From SZUA-365 sp034002405 (GTDB taxonomy: Bacteria > Bacteroidota > Ignavibacteria > SZUA-365), in the NCBI GenBank assembly GCA_034002405.1, contig JAVFAS010000021.1:1-47815 (forward strand): a stretch of DNA of 47,815 nucleotides. The letters are read 5' to 3'. The position numbers and the translations under genes are program-made. Below the pieces are notes generated by a model. It was not told the origin of the DNA, did not search any database, and worked only from the letters and a program-made list of their open reading frames with translations. The stretch's first letter is position 1. Each line of letters starts with the position of its first letter. This document shows positions 1 through 7,409 of the stretch, piece by piece.

Positions 1-33
1 CCCTCGCGTCCGCGGCGGCCCGCTCGCCCGGGG

Positions 34-88
34 CTATTCAATCCGCTCCCTATTCAATCCACTGCATAGTCTTGCAGCGCGGTGCATA
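34..88. promoter_or_regulatory. Palindromic upstream element, copy A
   Basis: CTATTCAATCC occurs twice in direct orientation (34-44 and 50-60). The second copy runs into CTGCATAG, giving an imperfect inverted repeat at 50-69 (CTATTCAA / TGCATAG), and a further TGCATA lies at 83-88. The same arrangement recurs upstream of the second cargo gene at 2833-2888, where the inverted repeat is perfect. Conservation between the paralogous modules suggests an operator or other shared regulatory site, but the binding protein is unknown. Positions 89-339 hold nothing else I recognise except a ribosome binding site (GAGGAGA) before the gene at 340. Confidence 0.5.
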
Positions 89-339
89 CTTATCTTCGGA
101 GGGATCTGTCCGGAATCTTCGGGCTGATCAGCCGTCCGGAGACCACCCCACCTCAAGCACCGCTTCACCCCTTCCGCCTATCTCCTTGCGCGATAAGCGA
201 CGGATTTCACGAATATCCGCCCGTTCCGCGGGAATCGGATAATCAGACAGGAATGCCCTCTTCTTGGGATGCTTTGTGCGCATATCCTCCCCGGTTGAAT
301 GATCACACACTTGCGCACTTCAGCTGAGGAGAGAACGAC

Positions 340-2232
340 ATGAGATTACAGAGACTGTCGAGCATGGCAAGCATGGCGACGCTGCTTTTCCTTCTGTTCG
401 GTTTTGGAACGGAGGTGGTGAACGCGGCGACGTATCAATGGAAAAGCAGTGAATCGACCGGTTCTTGGACCGATCCAGGGAATTGGGACCTTCTGTCCGG
501 TCCAGGTAGCGAGTACCCGGGGTTCGGAGTCGGAGATAAGGCCATCTTCAGCTCCAACGCAGACGTGACCTTGGGACAGAATCTTTCAATCGCTGAACTC
601 TCGGTTCAGAGTGGAGCGGTGCTCACCCTGAAAACGGACTACACGCTGACAATGACCACGCTCACGGTGACGGGTGACCTGAACTTTCCAGCGGAACTGA
701 GATTGGACCGCTACACTACCGGGACGAACTATGTCATCAGTACCGAGCACGTTGCATTATCCGGGGGAGCCACGATCACCGGTGTGTACTCTGGCGGGAC
801 AGTGAAGGTTGAGATGCGCCGAAGTGTGAGCGGAACCATTTCAATGACGGATGTCAACGTGGATTACGTGGGACTTGGCATTCACACCACCACCAAGACG
901 GGGAGTCCCTTCATCACCGCTGCTCGTTTCGATGATGATATCACTTTTGCTGGTACATCGGAAATTTCGTTGGGAGCGCACAATCTGTACCTCGGAAAGG
1001 AATGCACGTTGACCGTTCCGCCGGCGGCGGTCGGAGCTCAGAATCCACCCGTTTTTGGATTTGATTCGAAACTGAACGGTCAACCGAATTACGCAGGGAC
1101 CGGAGTCGGATATCTCTGTCGGGAGGTCGGGCCGACCGCTCTCGGACCGCGGTTTTTCCCGGTGTTCCCGACAACCGGGAATCGAAACGACAAATACGTT
1201 CCGATCGAGGTGGAAATCACGTTTACTGACGGACTCGGTTGGGACAACTCGGTCACACCATGGCCGCATATCGCGGTTCGAGTGATGGGCTACCCGCATC
1301 CCGCCAACCAGCAGACGAAGCCCACCCTCAGTCTCTACTGGGTCGTGAAGGGAGTCGGCGTACCGGAAGGGCTAGTTGGTGGTATGATCTGCGTCAAGGC
1401 CACAATGTATTACCACGAGTACTATCGGTATAACGGCAGCGACAAGGACAAGAATGTGTTCTCCGGCTGTTACACGGATAACTACCTTGATCCGAATCCG
1501 TATAATTCCCCCACCGGATGGGACATTGTCGGTCAGCAGCAAGTCTTGGGTGCCAGCAGTGGAAACACGGTGATTTATGGTGGTGCGGCGGGTACCTGCA
1601 TTCCCCATTTCGGGGATTACACCATCGGCTTCGGCGATCCGAGTGGAGATCCGCTTCCTGTCGAACTCAGCGCATTCTCGGCGCGTCCCGTCGACGGGGG
1701 AGTTCGATTGAACTGGCGGACCGCCACCGAGACCAACAATTTCGGCTTCGCGATCGAGCGGTCGGTGGATGGCGAGGACTGGCAGGAAGTCGGATTCGTG
1801 CAGGGACACGGAACGACCTTCAGTCCGAAGCACTACGAACATCTGGATGTCCTGCCTGCCGAACTCACCCGCCTTCCGCGGCTGGCGTATCGCCTGCGGC
1901 AGATGGATCGTGATGGGACGACGGACTATTCGAATATCGTGTCTGTCCGCACGGGTGAACTGCCCGAGGGAATAGAGTTGTATGCCGCGTACCCGAACCC
2001 CTTTAATCCGAGCACGACGATCAGCTTCGCGATCAGTCAGCCGGCCGGCGTGACCCTGAAGGTCTACAACACGCTAGGGCAGGTGGTGGCGACGCTGCTC
2101 ACGGGCATGGAGATGGAGGCCGGACTGCATACGGTGCCGTTCAGCGGAGAGACGCTGCCCAGCGGCATCTATATGGCGGTGCTGGAAGCCGGGGGTGCGG
2201 TGCAGCATCAAAAGCTTGTGCTCAACAAGTGA
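340..2232 (+). CDS. T9SS cargo protein with type-A C-terminal sorting domain (paralog 1)
   Basis: The 630-residue product begins with a signal peptide (hydrophobic stretch around residues 12-28, ending near VNAA). The N-terminal half has the 'GSWTDPGNW' and repeated beta-strand pattern often seen in beta-helix-like surface passengers. From about residue 440 comes the module with TATETNNFGFAIERS and YRLRQMDRDGTTDYSNI, and the last ~83 residues form a type-A sorting domain (PNPFNPSTTISF, KVYNTLGQ, LPSGIYMAVL, KLVLNK). Such domains direct proteins through the outer membrane by T9SS for attachment or release. The start is supported by GAGGAGA upstream. The paralog at 3141-4928 is close in the C-terminal half and much more divergent in the N-terminal passenger. 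The passenger's own function is unknown. Confidence 0.9.
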   Translation: MRLQRLSSMASMATLLFLLFGFGTEVVNAATYQWKSSESTGSWTDPGNWDLLSGPGSEYPGFGVGDKAIFSSNADVTLGQNLSIAELSVQSGAVLTLKTDYTLTMTTLTVTGDLNFPAELRLDRYTTGTNYVISTEHVALSGGATITGVYSGGTVKVEMRRSVSGTISMTDVNVDYVGLGIHTTTKTGSPFITAARFDDDITFAGTSEISLGAHNLYLGKECTLTVPPAAVGAQNPPVFGFDSKLNGQPNYAGTGVGYLCREVGPTALGPRFFPVFPTTGNRNDKYVPIEVEITFTDGLGWDNSVTPWPHIAVRVMGYPHPANQQTKPTLSLYWVVKGVGVPEGLVGGMICVKATMYYHEYYRYNGSDKDKNVFSGCYTDNYLDPNPYNSPTGWDIVGQQQVLGASSGNTVIYGGAAGTCIPHFGDYTIGFGDPSGDPLPVELSAFSARPVDGGVRLNWRTATETNNFGFAIERSVDGEDWQEVGFVQGHGTTFSPKHYEHLDVLPAELTRLPRLAYRLRQMDRDGTTDYSNIVSVRTGELPEGIELYAAYPNPFNPSTTISFAISQPAGVTLKVYNTLGQVVATLLTGMEMEAGLHTVPFSGETLPSGIYMAVLEAGGAVQHQKLVLNK

Positions 2233-2267
2233 GATTGGAGAAAGAGAGCACAGTGCCGATCGCGTGA

Positions 2268-2289
2268 CGGCGGGACTACGGTCCCGCCG
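2268..2289 (+). other. Intercistronic stem-loop with UACG tetraloop
   Basis: CGGCGGGAC / GTCCCGCCG form a perfect 9-bp stem closed by C-G around TACG, a UNCG-type tetraloop in RNA. It lies 36 bases after the cargo gene stop and before the small sorting-domain gene, and there is no following T-run. An unrelated stem with a GCAA loop sits at the equivalent place in the second module (4960-4989). It is probably an mRNA processing, stabilising or attenuating element. Confidence 0.6.
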
Positions 2290-2422
2290 CCCTCCGCGGC
2301 CCGGTTTGGAGAGGCCGGTACGGCGGAGTGTGGAGGCCGGAGGGAAGTATGAGCAAGGAATCACGTTGGTAACAGGAGTCTGGTTGGAAACAGTGCATGC
2401 AACCGGGACCTTTGCGGAGCAC

Positions 2423-2707
2423 ATGGCGATGGAGATCCCGTTTTCCTTTTCGCAATACGCGTATCCCCTCAATCCCAGCGCGACATTGTCCTTCACGCTC
2501 GAAGAGCAGCAGGAAATCACCCTTCGTATCTACAACACCTTCGGACAGATTGTCCATGTCCTCTACGATGGCGTGCTGATGAAACCCGGATACCATGAAC
2601 TGCGGCTCTACGGCGAAACCTTCCCCACGGGCGGATGTTACGCGCGGCTGCAGACCAAATACGGTGTCCAGCAACGCACTCTGGTGCTGGATACCACGAC
2701 CTCCTAA
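2423..2707 (+). CDS. Free-standing T9SS sorting-domain-like protein (copy 1)
   Basis: About 94 residues from the ATG at 2423; a second ATG lies at 2429, and an upstream in-frame GTG at about 2394 is also possible. The product resembles only a type-A sorting domain: YPLNPSATLSFTL matches PNPFNP.TTISF, RIYNTFGQIVHVLYDG matches KVYNTFGQ.VATLL, and GETFPTGGCYARL matches LPSGIYMAVL. There is no signal peptide and no passenger. Its twin at 5045-5323 differs from it mostly at synonymous third positions, which argues that both are translated under selection rather than being debris. The role is unknown. It could be a fragment of an ancestral double-domain protein or a cytoplasmic competitor or chaperone-binding mimic; both ideas are inference. 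Confidence 0.6.
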   Translation: MAMEIPFSFSQYAYPLNPSATLSFTLEEQQEITLRIYNTFGQIVHVLYDGVLMKPGYHELRLYGETFPTGGCYARLQTKYGVQQRTLVLDTTTS

Positions 2708-2736
2708 TCGGCGTTGACCGATCAAGAGTGAGATGA

Positions 2737-2773
2737 AGAGCAGAGTCCGTCGATTGGACGGTCTCTGCTCTTT
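2737..2773 (+). terminator. Rho-independent terminator of the first module
   Basis: AGAGCAGAG (2737-2745) pairs with CTCTGCTCT (2763-2771), and an inner CCGTC/GACGG stem (one T-T mismatch between the two) closes on a small loop. CTTTGTG follows. It ends the first cargo/sorting-domain unit. Confidence 0.75.
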
Positions 2774-2832
2774 GTGCTTCCCCGGTTTCCACCCCCGTTC
2801 GTCGAAGTGCCCCCGAACCCGAATCCCCGATT

Positions 2833-2888
2833 CTATTCAAACCATTCCCTATGCAATCCATTGCATAGTTCATCAGCCGACTGCATAG
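2833..2888. promoter_or_regulatory. Palindromic upstream element, copy B
   Basis: CTATTCAA at 2833 is followed by CTATGCAATCCATTGCATAG (2849-2868), a perfect inverted repeat with 8-bp arms and a TCCA centre, and by CTGCATAG at 2881-2888. The same words in the same order precede the first cargo gene at 34-88. This is an operator candidate for both paralogs. It lies about 250 bases before the start codon, so it may control a distal promoter. Confidence 0.55.
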
Positions 2889-2906
2889 CATTCTCTGGGG
2901 AGATCG

Positions 2907-2951
2907 GCGCGCGCGCGCGCCCGTGAAAAAAGGAAAAAGTTGATTTTTTCC
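2907..2951. other. Alternating GC run followed by an A/T-rich inverted repeat
   Basis: A 14-bp alternating GC tract (2907-2920) is followed by GGAAAAA (2932-2938) and TTTTTCC (2945-2951) as an inverted repeat. A possible -35-like TTGACG lies at 2963-2968. These sit in the long leader region (2708-3140) of the second cargo gene. No function can be assigned beyond a probable promoter-region structure. Confidence 0.3.
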
Positions 2952-3140
2952 TGAATCATCGCTTGACGCGACACGGCTATCCCCTTGATCCGTAAGGGCA
3001 CGACGTCTCCGCCAATGCGTCTGAAATTCGGAGAAAAATTTCACGGGCGTGCAAAATACGTTTCTGGCACGGGATGTGTAGCTCTGATGGCAGGTTGAGT
3101 AAAAACATCATTTCCCCACGTTATTGAAGAGGAGACAGCA

Positions 3141-4928
3141 ATGCAGAATCCGCGCCTGAGTGATAGAGTGGTCCTGACCGTGATACTTGCATTGGCAATG
3201 TTCGCATTGTCGCCACAGGCTTCGGCCGTGTCGAAATCCTGGATCGGCGGTACGAGCGGAAGCTGGCATATCGACAGCAACTGGAACCCACTCGGCGTTC
3301 CCGGACCAAACGATGACGTTGAGATCGAGGCGCTTTCCAATAACGCCACGATCACCATTTCTTCCGATATCCAGATCAACTCGCTTGCCATCAACAGCGT
3401 CGCGCCGTACGAGGTTACATTCATCACCGACAACACAGTGACGACGACGGGCTCGATGACCGTCACCGGGATGCTGCGTCTGGGGTACTCGACCGGGAGC
3501 GCGGGCGATATCCTGGATGTGAACGGTGCGCTCACGCTGACCAACGGCATCATCGCCCGTTACTCCTTGTGGACGACCACCGATGTCCGCATCAAGCTCG
3601 ACGGGACAATCAGCATGAACGACATCCGGGTGTCGTACATCGGGAGCGACGTGTACACGAATGTTGCCACCAAGACCGCACTTGCCTCGCATGTGCGTTT
3701 CGAGGGGGACGTGAATTTGCCCAAAGGATTGACTCTGGGGAATTACGACTTGTATCTCGGTGTCAACGCGGACGCTCTCACGCCGAACGCGGTGCCCGGG
3801 AGCTCCGGAAACTGCATTGAAACCGACGGTGACAACACCACCGTCCTGGGCACGGTACGCAAGCAGTACACCGCCGCCGGACAGAGTTTTACGTTTTATG
3901 TCAGTCCTATGGACGGGAATTGTTCGCCGTTGACCTTGGAGATCATTGCACCGACACTCCCGTCAACTTTTGGCACCTACGATCCGTGGCCGCATGTCTC
4001 GGTGCGCGTGGTACTCAACCAGGGCGGTCAGAAAGGTCACCCTCAGAACCAACAAAAGCAGAAGGTGTGGGTGCACTGGCCGGTGCGCGGTTACGGGATT
4101 AACGAGCCGGTGCTCTTTGCCGGAGAGATGACCTTCCATAACCACTATCGGAATGGCCAAGCGGATCAACTCTATTCGGCCCGCTACACCCCGTTGTATG
4201 AGCTTGTTGGCACAGGTGGGGACTGGGACCTGATCGGTTCACAGCAGGTTACAATTACAACCGGGAGCCTTCGCTCGGTTCCGTTCAATGGATTCCCCGG
4301 TTTTGGTGATTTCACCGTTGGCCAGGGGATCCCAGGTGGAGGTGACCCGGTCCCGGTCGAACTGACGTCCTTCTCCGCCCGCTCTCTCGACGGTGAAGTG
4401 CGTTTGCAGTGGCAGACGGCCACGGAGACGAACAACTTCGGCTTCGCGATCGAGCGTTCGCGTGACGGCGCGGAGTGGGAAGAGGTCGGCTTCGTTCCCG
4501 GCGCGGGCACCACGTACAGCCCGAAGAGCTACACCTACAACGATCGTCTGTCGGACGAACACCTGCGTCTGCCGCGGCTTGCGTACCGCCTGCGCCAGAT
4601 GGACCGTGACGGCACGACCGAGTACTCGAACATCGTGTTCGTCAACACCGGCGAACTCCCCGACAATGCGGAACTCTATGCCGCCTATCCCAACCCGTTC
4701 AATCCGACCACCACGATCAGCTTCGCGATGAAGGAAGCGGCGAATGTCACGCTGAAGGTCTACAACACCTTCGGTCAGGAAGTCGCCACGCTGCTCGCGA
4801 ACAGCGCGATGGATGCCGGACTGCACACGGTGCCCTTCGCGGGCGATGCGCTCCCGAGCGGGGTGTACATGGCGGTGCTGGACGCGAATGGCGTGCAGCA
4901 ATACCAGAAGCTTGTGCTCAACAAGTGA
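3141..4928 (+). CDS. T9SS cargo protein with type-A C-terminal sorting domain (paralog 2)
   Basis: The 595-residue product has a signal peptide (residues 1-29, ending SPQASA) and an N-terminal passenger with 'GSWHIDSNWNPLGVPG.NDDVEI', again resembling beta-helix surface proteins. The TATETNNFGFAIERS / RQMDRDGTTEYSNI module follows, then a sorting domain with PNPFNPTTTISF, KVYNTFGQEVATLL, LPSGVYMAVL and KLVLNK. The start is supported by GAAGAGGAGAC just upstream. It is the tandem paralog of the gene at 340. The last codons and the 23 bases after the stop belong to a 41-base stretch identical between the two (4908-4948 and 2212-2252). It is probably exported by T9SS; the substrate or ligand is unknown. 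Confidence 0.9.
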   Translation: MQNPRLSDRVVLTVILALAMFALSPQASAVSKSWIGGTSGSWHIDSNWNPLGVPGPNDDVEIEALSNNATITISSDIQINSLAINSVAPYEVTFITDNTVTTTGSMTVTGMLRLGYSTGSAGDILDVNGALTLTNGIIARYSLWTTTDVRIKLDGTISMNDIRVSYIGSDVYTNVATKTALASHVRFEGDVNLPKGLTLGNYDLYLGVNADALTPNAVPGSSGNCIETDGDNTTVLGTVRKQYTAAGQSFTFYVSPMDGNCSPLTLEIIAPTLPSTFGTYDPWPHVSVRVVLNQGGQKGHPQNQQKQKVWVHWPVRGYGINEPVLFAGEMTFHNHYRNGQADQLYSARYTPLYELVGTGGDWDLIGSQQVTITTGSLRSVPFNGFPGFGDFTVGQGIPGGGDPVPVELTSFSARSLDGEVRLQWQTATETNNFGFAIERSRDGAEWEEVGFVPGAGTTYSPKSYTYNDRLSDEHLRLPRLAYRLRQMDRDGTTEYSNIVFVNTGELPDNAELYAAYPNPFNPTTTISFAMKEAANVTLKVYNTFGQEVATLLANSAMDAGLHTVPFAGDALPSGVYMAVLDANGVQQYQKLVLNK

Positions 4929-4959
4929 GATTGGAGAAAGAGAGCACATTTGCCGATCA

Positions 4960-4989
4960 CGAGAGGCGGGGCGCAAGCCCCGCCTCTCG
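4960..4989 (+). other. Intercistronic stem-loop with GCAA tetraloop
   Basis: CGAGAGGCGGGGC pairs perfectly with GCCCCGCCTCTCG (13 bp) around GCAA, a GNRA-type tetraloop in RNA. The position matches the UACG hairpin of the first module (2268-2289), but the stem sequence is different, so structure rather than sequence is kept. No T-run follows, which argues against simple termination. Confidence 0.65.
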
Positions 4990-5044
4990 CGGCGGAATCG
5001 CCACAGTGCATGCATCAGGGAGCCCCACGGCGGAGCGTTGGTTT

Positions 5045-5323
5045 ATGGATATTCCTTTCTCATTTTTCCAGCAGACCTACCCACTCAATCCGAGCGCGAC
5101 GCTGAGCTTCACGCTCGAACGCGCGCAGGAAATCACGCTGCGTATTTACAACACATACGGACAAGTCGTGCATACACTCTATGAGCATGCAATGATGAAG
5201 CCCGGACATCATGAGCTGCGACTGTACGGGGAAACCTTTCCCAGCGGAGGATGTTACGCACGCCTGCAAACGGAACATGGCGTGGTCCAGCGTCCGCTGA
5301 TCATGACGACGGAACTGCGTTAA
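5045..5323 (+). CDS. Free-standing T9SS sorting-domain-like protein (copy 2)
   Basis: A 92-residue product from the ATG at 5045, with the same layout as the gene at 2423: YPLNPSATLSFTL, RIYNTYGQVVHTLYE, MMKPGHHELRLYGETFPSGG, CYARLQT. It lacks a signal peptide and passenger. Compared with copy 1 the protein core is nearly unchanged, while codons differ widely at third positions (for example in the stretch coding for LRLYGETFP). The in-frame reading stays open further upstream to 4925, but only the part from about 5000 resembles the other copy. Function unknown. Confidence 0.6.
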   Translation: MDIPFSFFQQTYPLNPSATLSFTLERAQEITLRIYNTYGQVVHTLYEHAMMKPGHHELRLYGETFPSGGCYARLQTEHGVVQRPLIMTTELR

Positions 5324-5357
5324 GTACTTTCCGGGCTCCGTGCGCGCGGCTGCCATG

Positions 5358-5396
5358 AAAAAAACGCGGGCCGCACCTGGAGGTGTGCAGCCCGCG
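5358..5396 (-). terminator. Terminator of the secreted protease gene
   Basis: CGCGGGC (5365-5371) and GCCCGCG (5390-5396), with a nearly paired inner part, form a hairpin. On the minus strand it is followed by seven T residues (5364-5358). It serves the protease gene ending at 5439 and faces the small plus-strand gene ending at 5323. Confidence 0.8.
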
Positions 5397-5438
5397 CGGA
5401 GGGAGGTTGGTTGTACTCGGACGTTGCGCGACAGGGAG

Positions 5439-7136
5439 TCAGCGAACGACGATGATGCGTTGTCGCACCGCATCATGCCCATTAGTGAATTCAATGAAAT
5501 ACTGGCCCGGCATTTCTCCGCTGAACGAGAGAGGAACGTGCGTCATCCCGTTCGAGGAAGCAATCGCTTGGGTGAGATGGTCAAGCCGGCGTCCCGCGGC
5601 ATCGTACACATGAAGCGTGGATTCATCTCCCCCATGCTGTTGCGAGAGCCGTACCGTTGCGTGGTCGTGAATCGGCATTGGATACACACACATTTCCATC
5701 CGCGTCGGGGCAGGTGACACTTCCACCGTGGATGAGTATTCCTGCGTGCCGTCACGGTCGATTTGCAGAAGCCGGTAGAAGAGCGTGGTCGATCCGAGCG
5801 CATCGAGCACCTGAGCGTCGGTATATGCGTAGTTCCGCGGTGCGTTGGTGGTTCCCGCACCCTGCACGAAGCTGATCGGCTCCCAGCTCTCATTATTGAT
5901 GGAGCGCTCGACCTGAAAGCCGAAATTGTTCAGTTCCGTCGCCGTGGTCCATTTCAATTCGACATCCCGTTCCTTGGTCCGTGCCGAGAATGATGTCAAC
6001 TCCACCGGCAAGGGACTCGGGTAGGAGTTGTCGACGCTGACACCGAAGCGGGCGAGGATGGGAGAAATGGGACTAACATATCCATACATTCCGGATTTTG
6101 CGTACACGATGCCGATCGGACTGTTGAGGCCATCATCGGTCACGACCATCGATCCCGAATCACCACCACCGACGAAGTTACTTCCGTACACGGCGAGCTG
6201 ATCGACAAAACGTGTGTTGAGTCCGTTATACGACACATACGCCGTGTAGTTGACCGCGAGAATGTATCCCGTGGTCAGTCCGGTTCCCTTCCCATATTTT
6301 TTCACGGCCATCATCATCGCGGGTGTCGCGGGGGTGCTGGAAGGGGTACCGTACCCCCCGGTCGGCGTACTGGTGAGTATCATCGTCGGATCGATTCTCG
6401 CCATCGCGGCATCCATGATGTTCGACGCACTCGTGGAAAACTCGAGCGGTTCGTAATCAACAAGCCGACCAACCGAATCCGCCAGAATCTGGGTACACGA
6501 CATGTCACCAGGCCCCGGACTCAATGCCAGTTCGTTCAATGTGGATCCATTGGTCCGTGAAAGTACATGGTTACAGGAAAGGACGTAGTAATGCAGTCCA
6601 TCGGTAACACGGACACCGATCGATCCCGCGCTGCAATCGATGGCGTTTCCAATCGACTGTCCGATGCCCACCGGTCGGGGGGCGGCCGCGATCGACGTGG
6701 ATCCTCCTGTTTTTCCGAAGGACCCATCGGTCGAGGATACATCCGTCTCGGCTTCCGACAGTACCACCGCACGAGGTGTCGTGTGCACGATGACGGGCAC
6801 TCCCTGGATGTCATCAGGAATCATGCCGATGCTACCAAGGTGCTCCATCATGATGAGGATCCCCGGTTCTCCTTCCGGTGTCAAGCCCGTTCCCACACCG
6901 ATGATGCCCGGCATATCCATCAACAGATCCGTGACCGAATCCTGGATCTTCATGACGCGTTGCACTTCTGGATGTTCGATGGACATCGTCGCGCCGTCCG
7001 AACTCCCGATCTCGATGTGCTGTGCAAGAGCGGTTCTCTGTCCCGGCAGCGAGACCATGAGGAGTACGAACGTCGCGATCCCCGCGAATTGGACGAAGCG
7101 TTCTGATGCTGTATGAACCTGTTTCGATGATACCAT
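5439..7136 (-). CDS. Secreted trypsin-like serine protease with T9SS sorting domain
   Basis: The 565-residue product has an N-terminal membrane/signal segment (residues 15-38, ending ALA). A chymotrypsin-fold core follows, with GSIGVRV, then His190 in LSCNHVL, Asp242 in IMDAAMARID as likely second triad member, and Ser327 in GGGDSGS. This core resembles the bacterial S1-type family around the plant NAL1 protease. Residues ~380-565 hold the PVELTSFSAR / TATELNNFGFQVERS module and a divergent sorting domain (VYPMPIHDHATVRL, LHVYDAAGR, GQYFIEF). It should be exported by the Sec system and then T9SS. The start has GGAGG 5 bases upstream. It is transcribed divergently from the response regulator, with a complex regulatory region between. 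Confidence 0.85.
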   Translation of the reverse strand: MVSSKQVHTASERFVQFAGIATFVLLMVSLPGQRTALAQHIEIGSSDGATMSIEHPEVQRVMKIQDSVTDLLMDMPGIIGVGTGLTPEGEPGILIMMEHLGSIGMIPDDIQGVPVIVHTTPRAVVLSEAETDVSSTDGSFGKTGGSTSIAAAPRPVGIGQSIGNAIDCSAGSIGVRVTDGLHYYVLSCNHVLSRTNGSTLNELALSPGPGDMSCTQILADSVGRLVDYEPLEFSTSASNIMDAAMARIDPTMILTSTPTGGYGTPSSTPATPAMMMAVKKYGKGTGLTTGYILAVNYTAYVSYNGLNTRFVDQLAVYGSNFVGGGDSGSMVVTDDGLNSPIGIVYAKSGMYGYVSPISPILARFGVSVDNSYPSPLPVELTSFSARTKERDVELKWTTATELNNFGFQVERSINNESWEPISFVQGAGTTNAPRNYAYTDAQVLDALGSTTLFYRLLQIDRDGTQEYSSTVEVSPAPTRMEMCVYPMPIHDHATVRLSQQHGGDESTLHVYDAAGRRLDHLTQAIASSNGMTHVPLSFSGEMPGQYFIEFTNGHDAVRQRIIVVR

Positions 7137-7234
7137 GATTCCTCCAGTTCCTTACTCATGCGTTGCGAGCTTCATGTCGTGTCAGCACGGCTTGGGTTCC
7201 TTTCCGCTGACAATGGCAAGTTAGAATCCGAAGC

Positions 7235-7285
7235 TTTCAGCGGGCTGAAATCAGGATTACAGGTCGATTACAGGCAGCTTACAGT
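7235..7285. promoter_or_regulatory. Divergent regulatory region: palindrome plus three phased direct repeats
   Basis: TTTCAGCGGGCTGAAA (7235-7250) is a perfect inverted repeat with 7-bp arms. It is followed by GATTACAGG at 7255, GATTACAGG at 7266 and GCTTACAGT at 7277, spaced exactly 11 bases apart, about one helical turn. The region lies between the minus-strand protease and the plus-strand response regulator, which fits binding of a response regulator or dimeric repressor. The rest of 7137-7409 shows nothing else. Confidence 0.5.
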
Positions 7286-7409
7286 TTGTTCATCTCCGCG
7301 ACGCACCCTCGGTACTCCCCCCACGTTTTTTCTCTCCGACGCGATGCCGTGGCGGCGGAGTTTCTTATATTGTCGGCGGACGGCGGGATTCCCACCAATC
7401 CGTATCGAC

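Noticed and set aside
82..327. Small frame upstream of the first cargo gene
   Set aside because: No ribosome binding site, no recognisable features, and it overlaps the regulatory element; the leader of the second module has no counterpart.
2907..2920. Alternating GC tract as a Z-DNA regulatory site
   Set aside because: Only 14 bases in a GC-rich genome; too little to claim a function.
7158..7409. N-terminal extension of the response regulator
   Set aside because: It covers the divergent regulatory repeats and has no domain; the receiver begins at the ATG at 7410.
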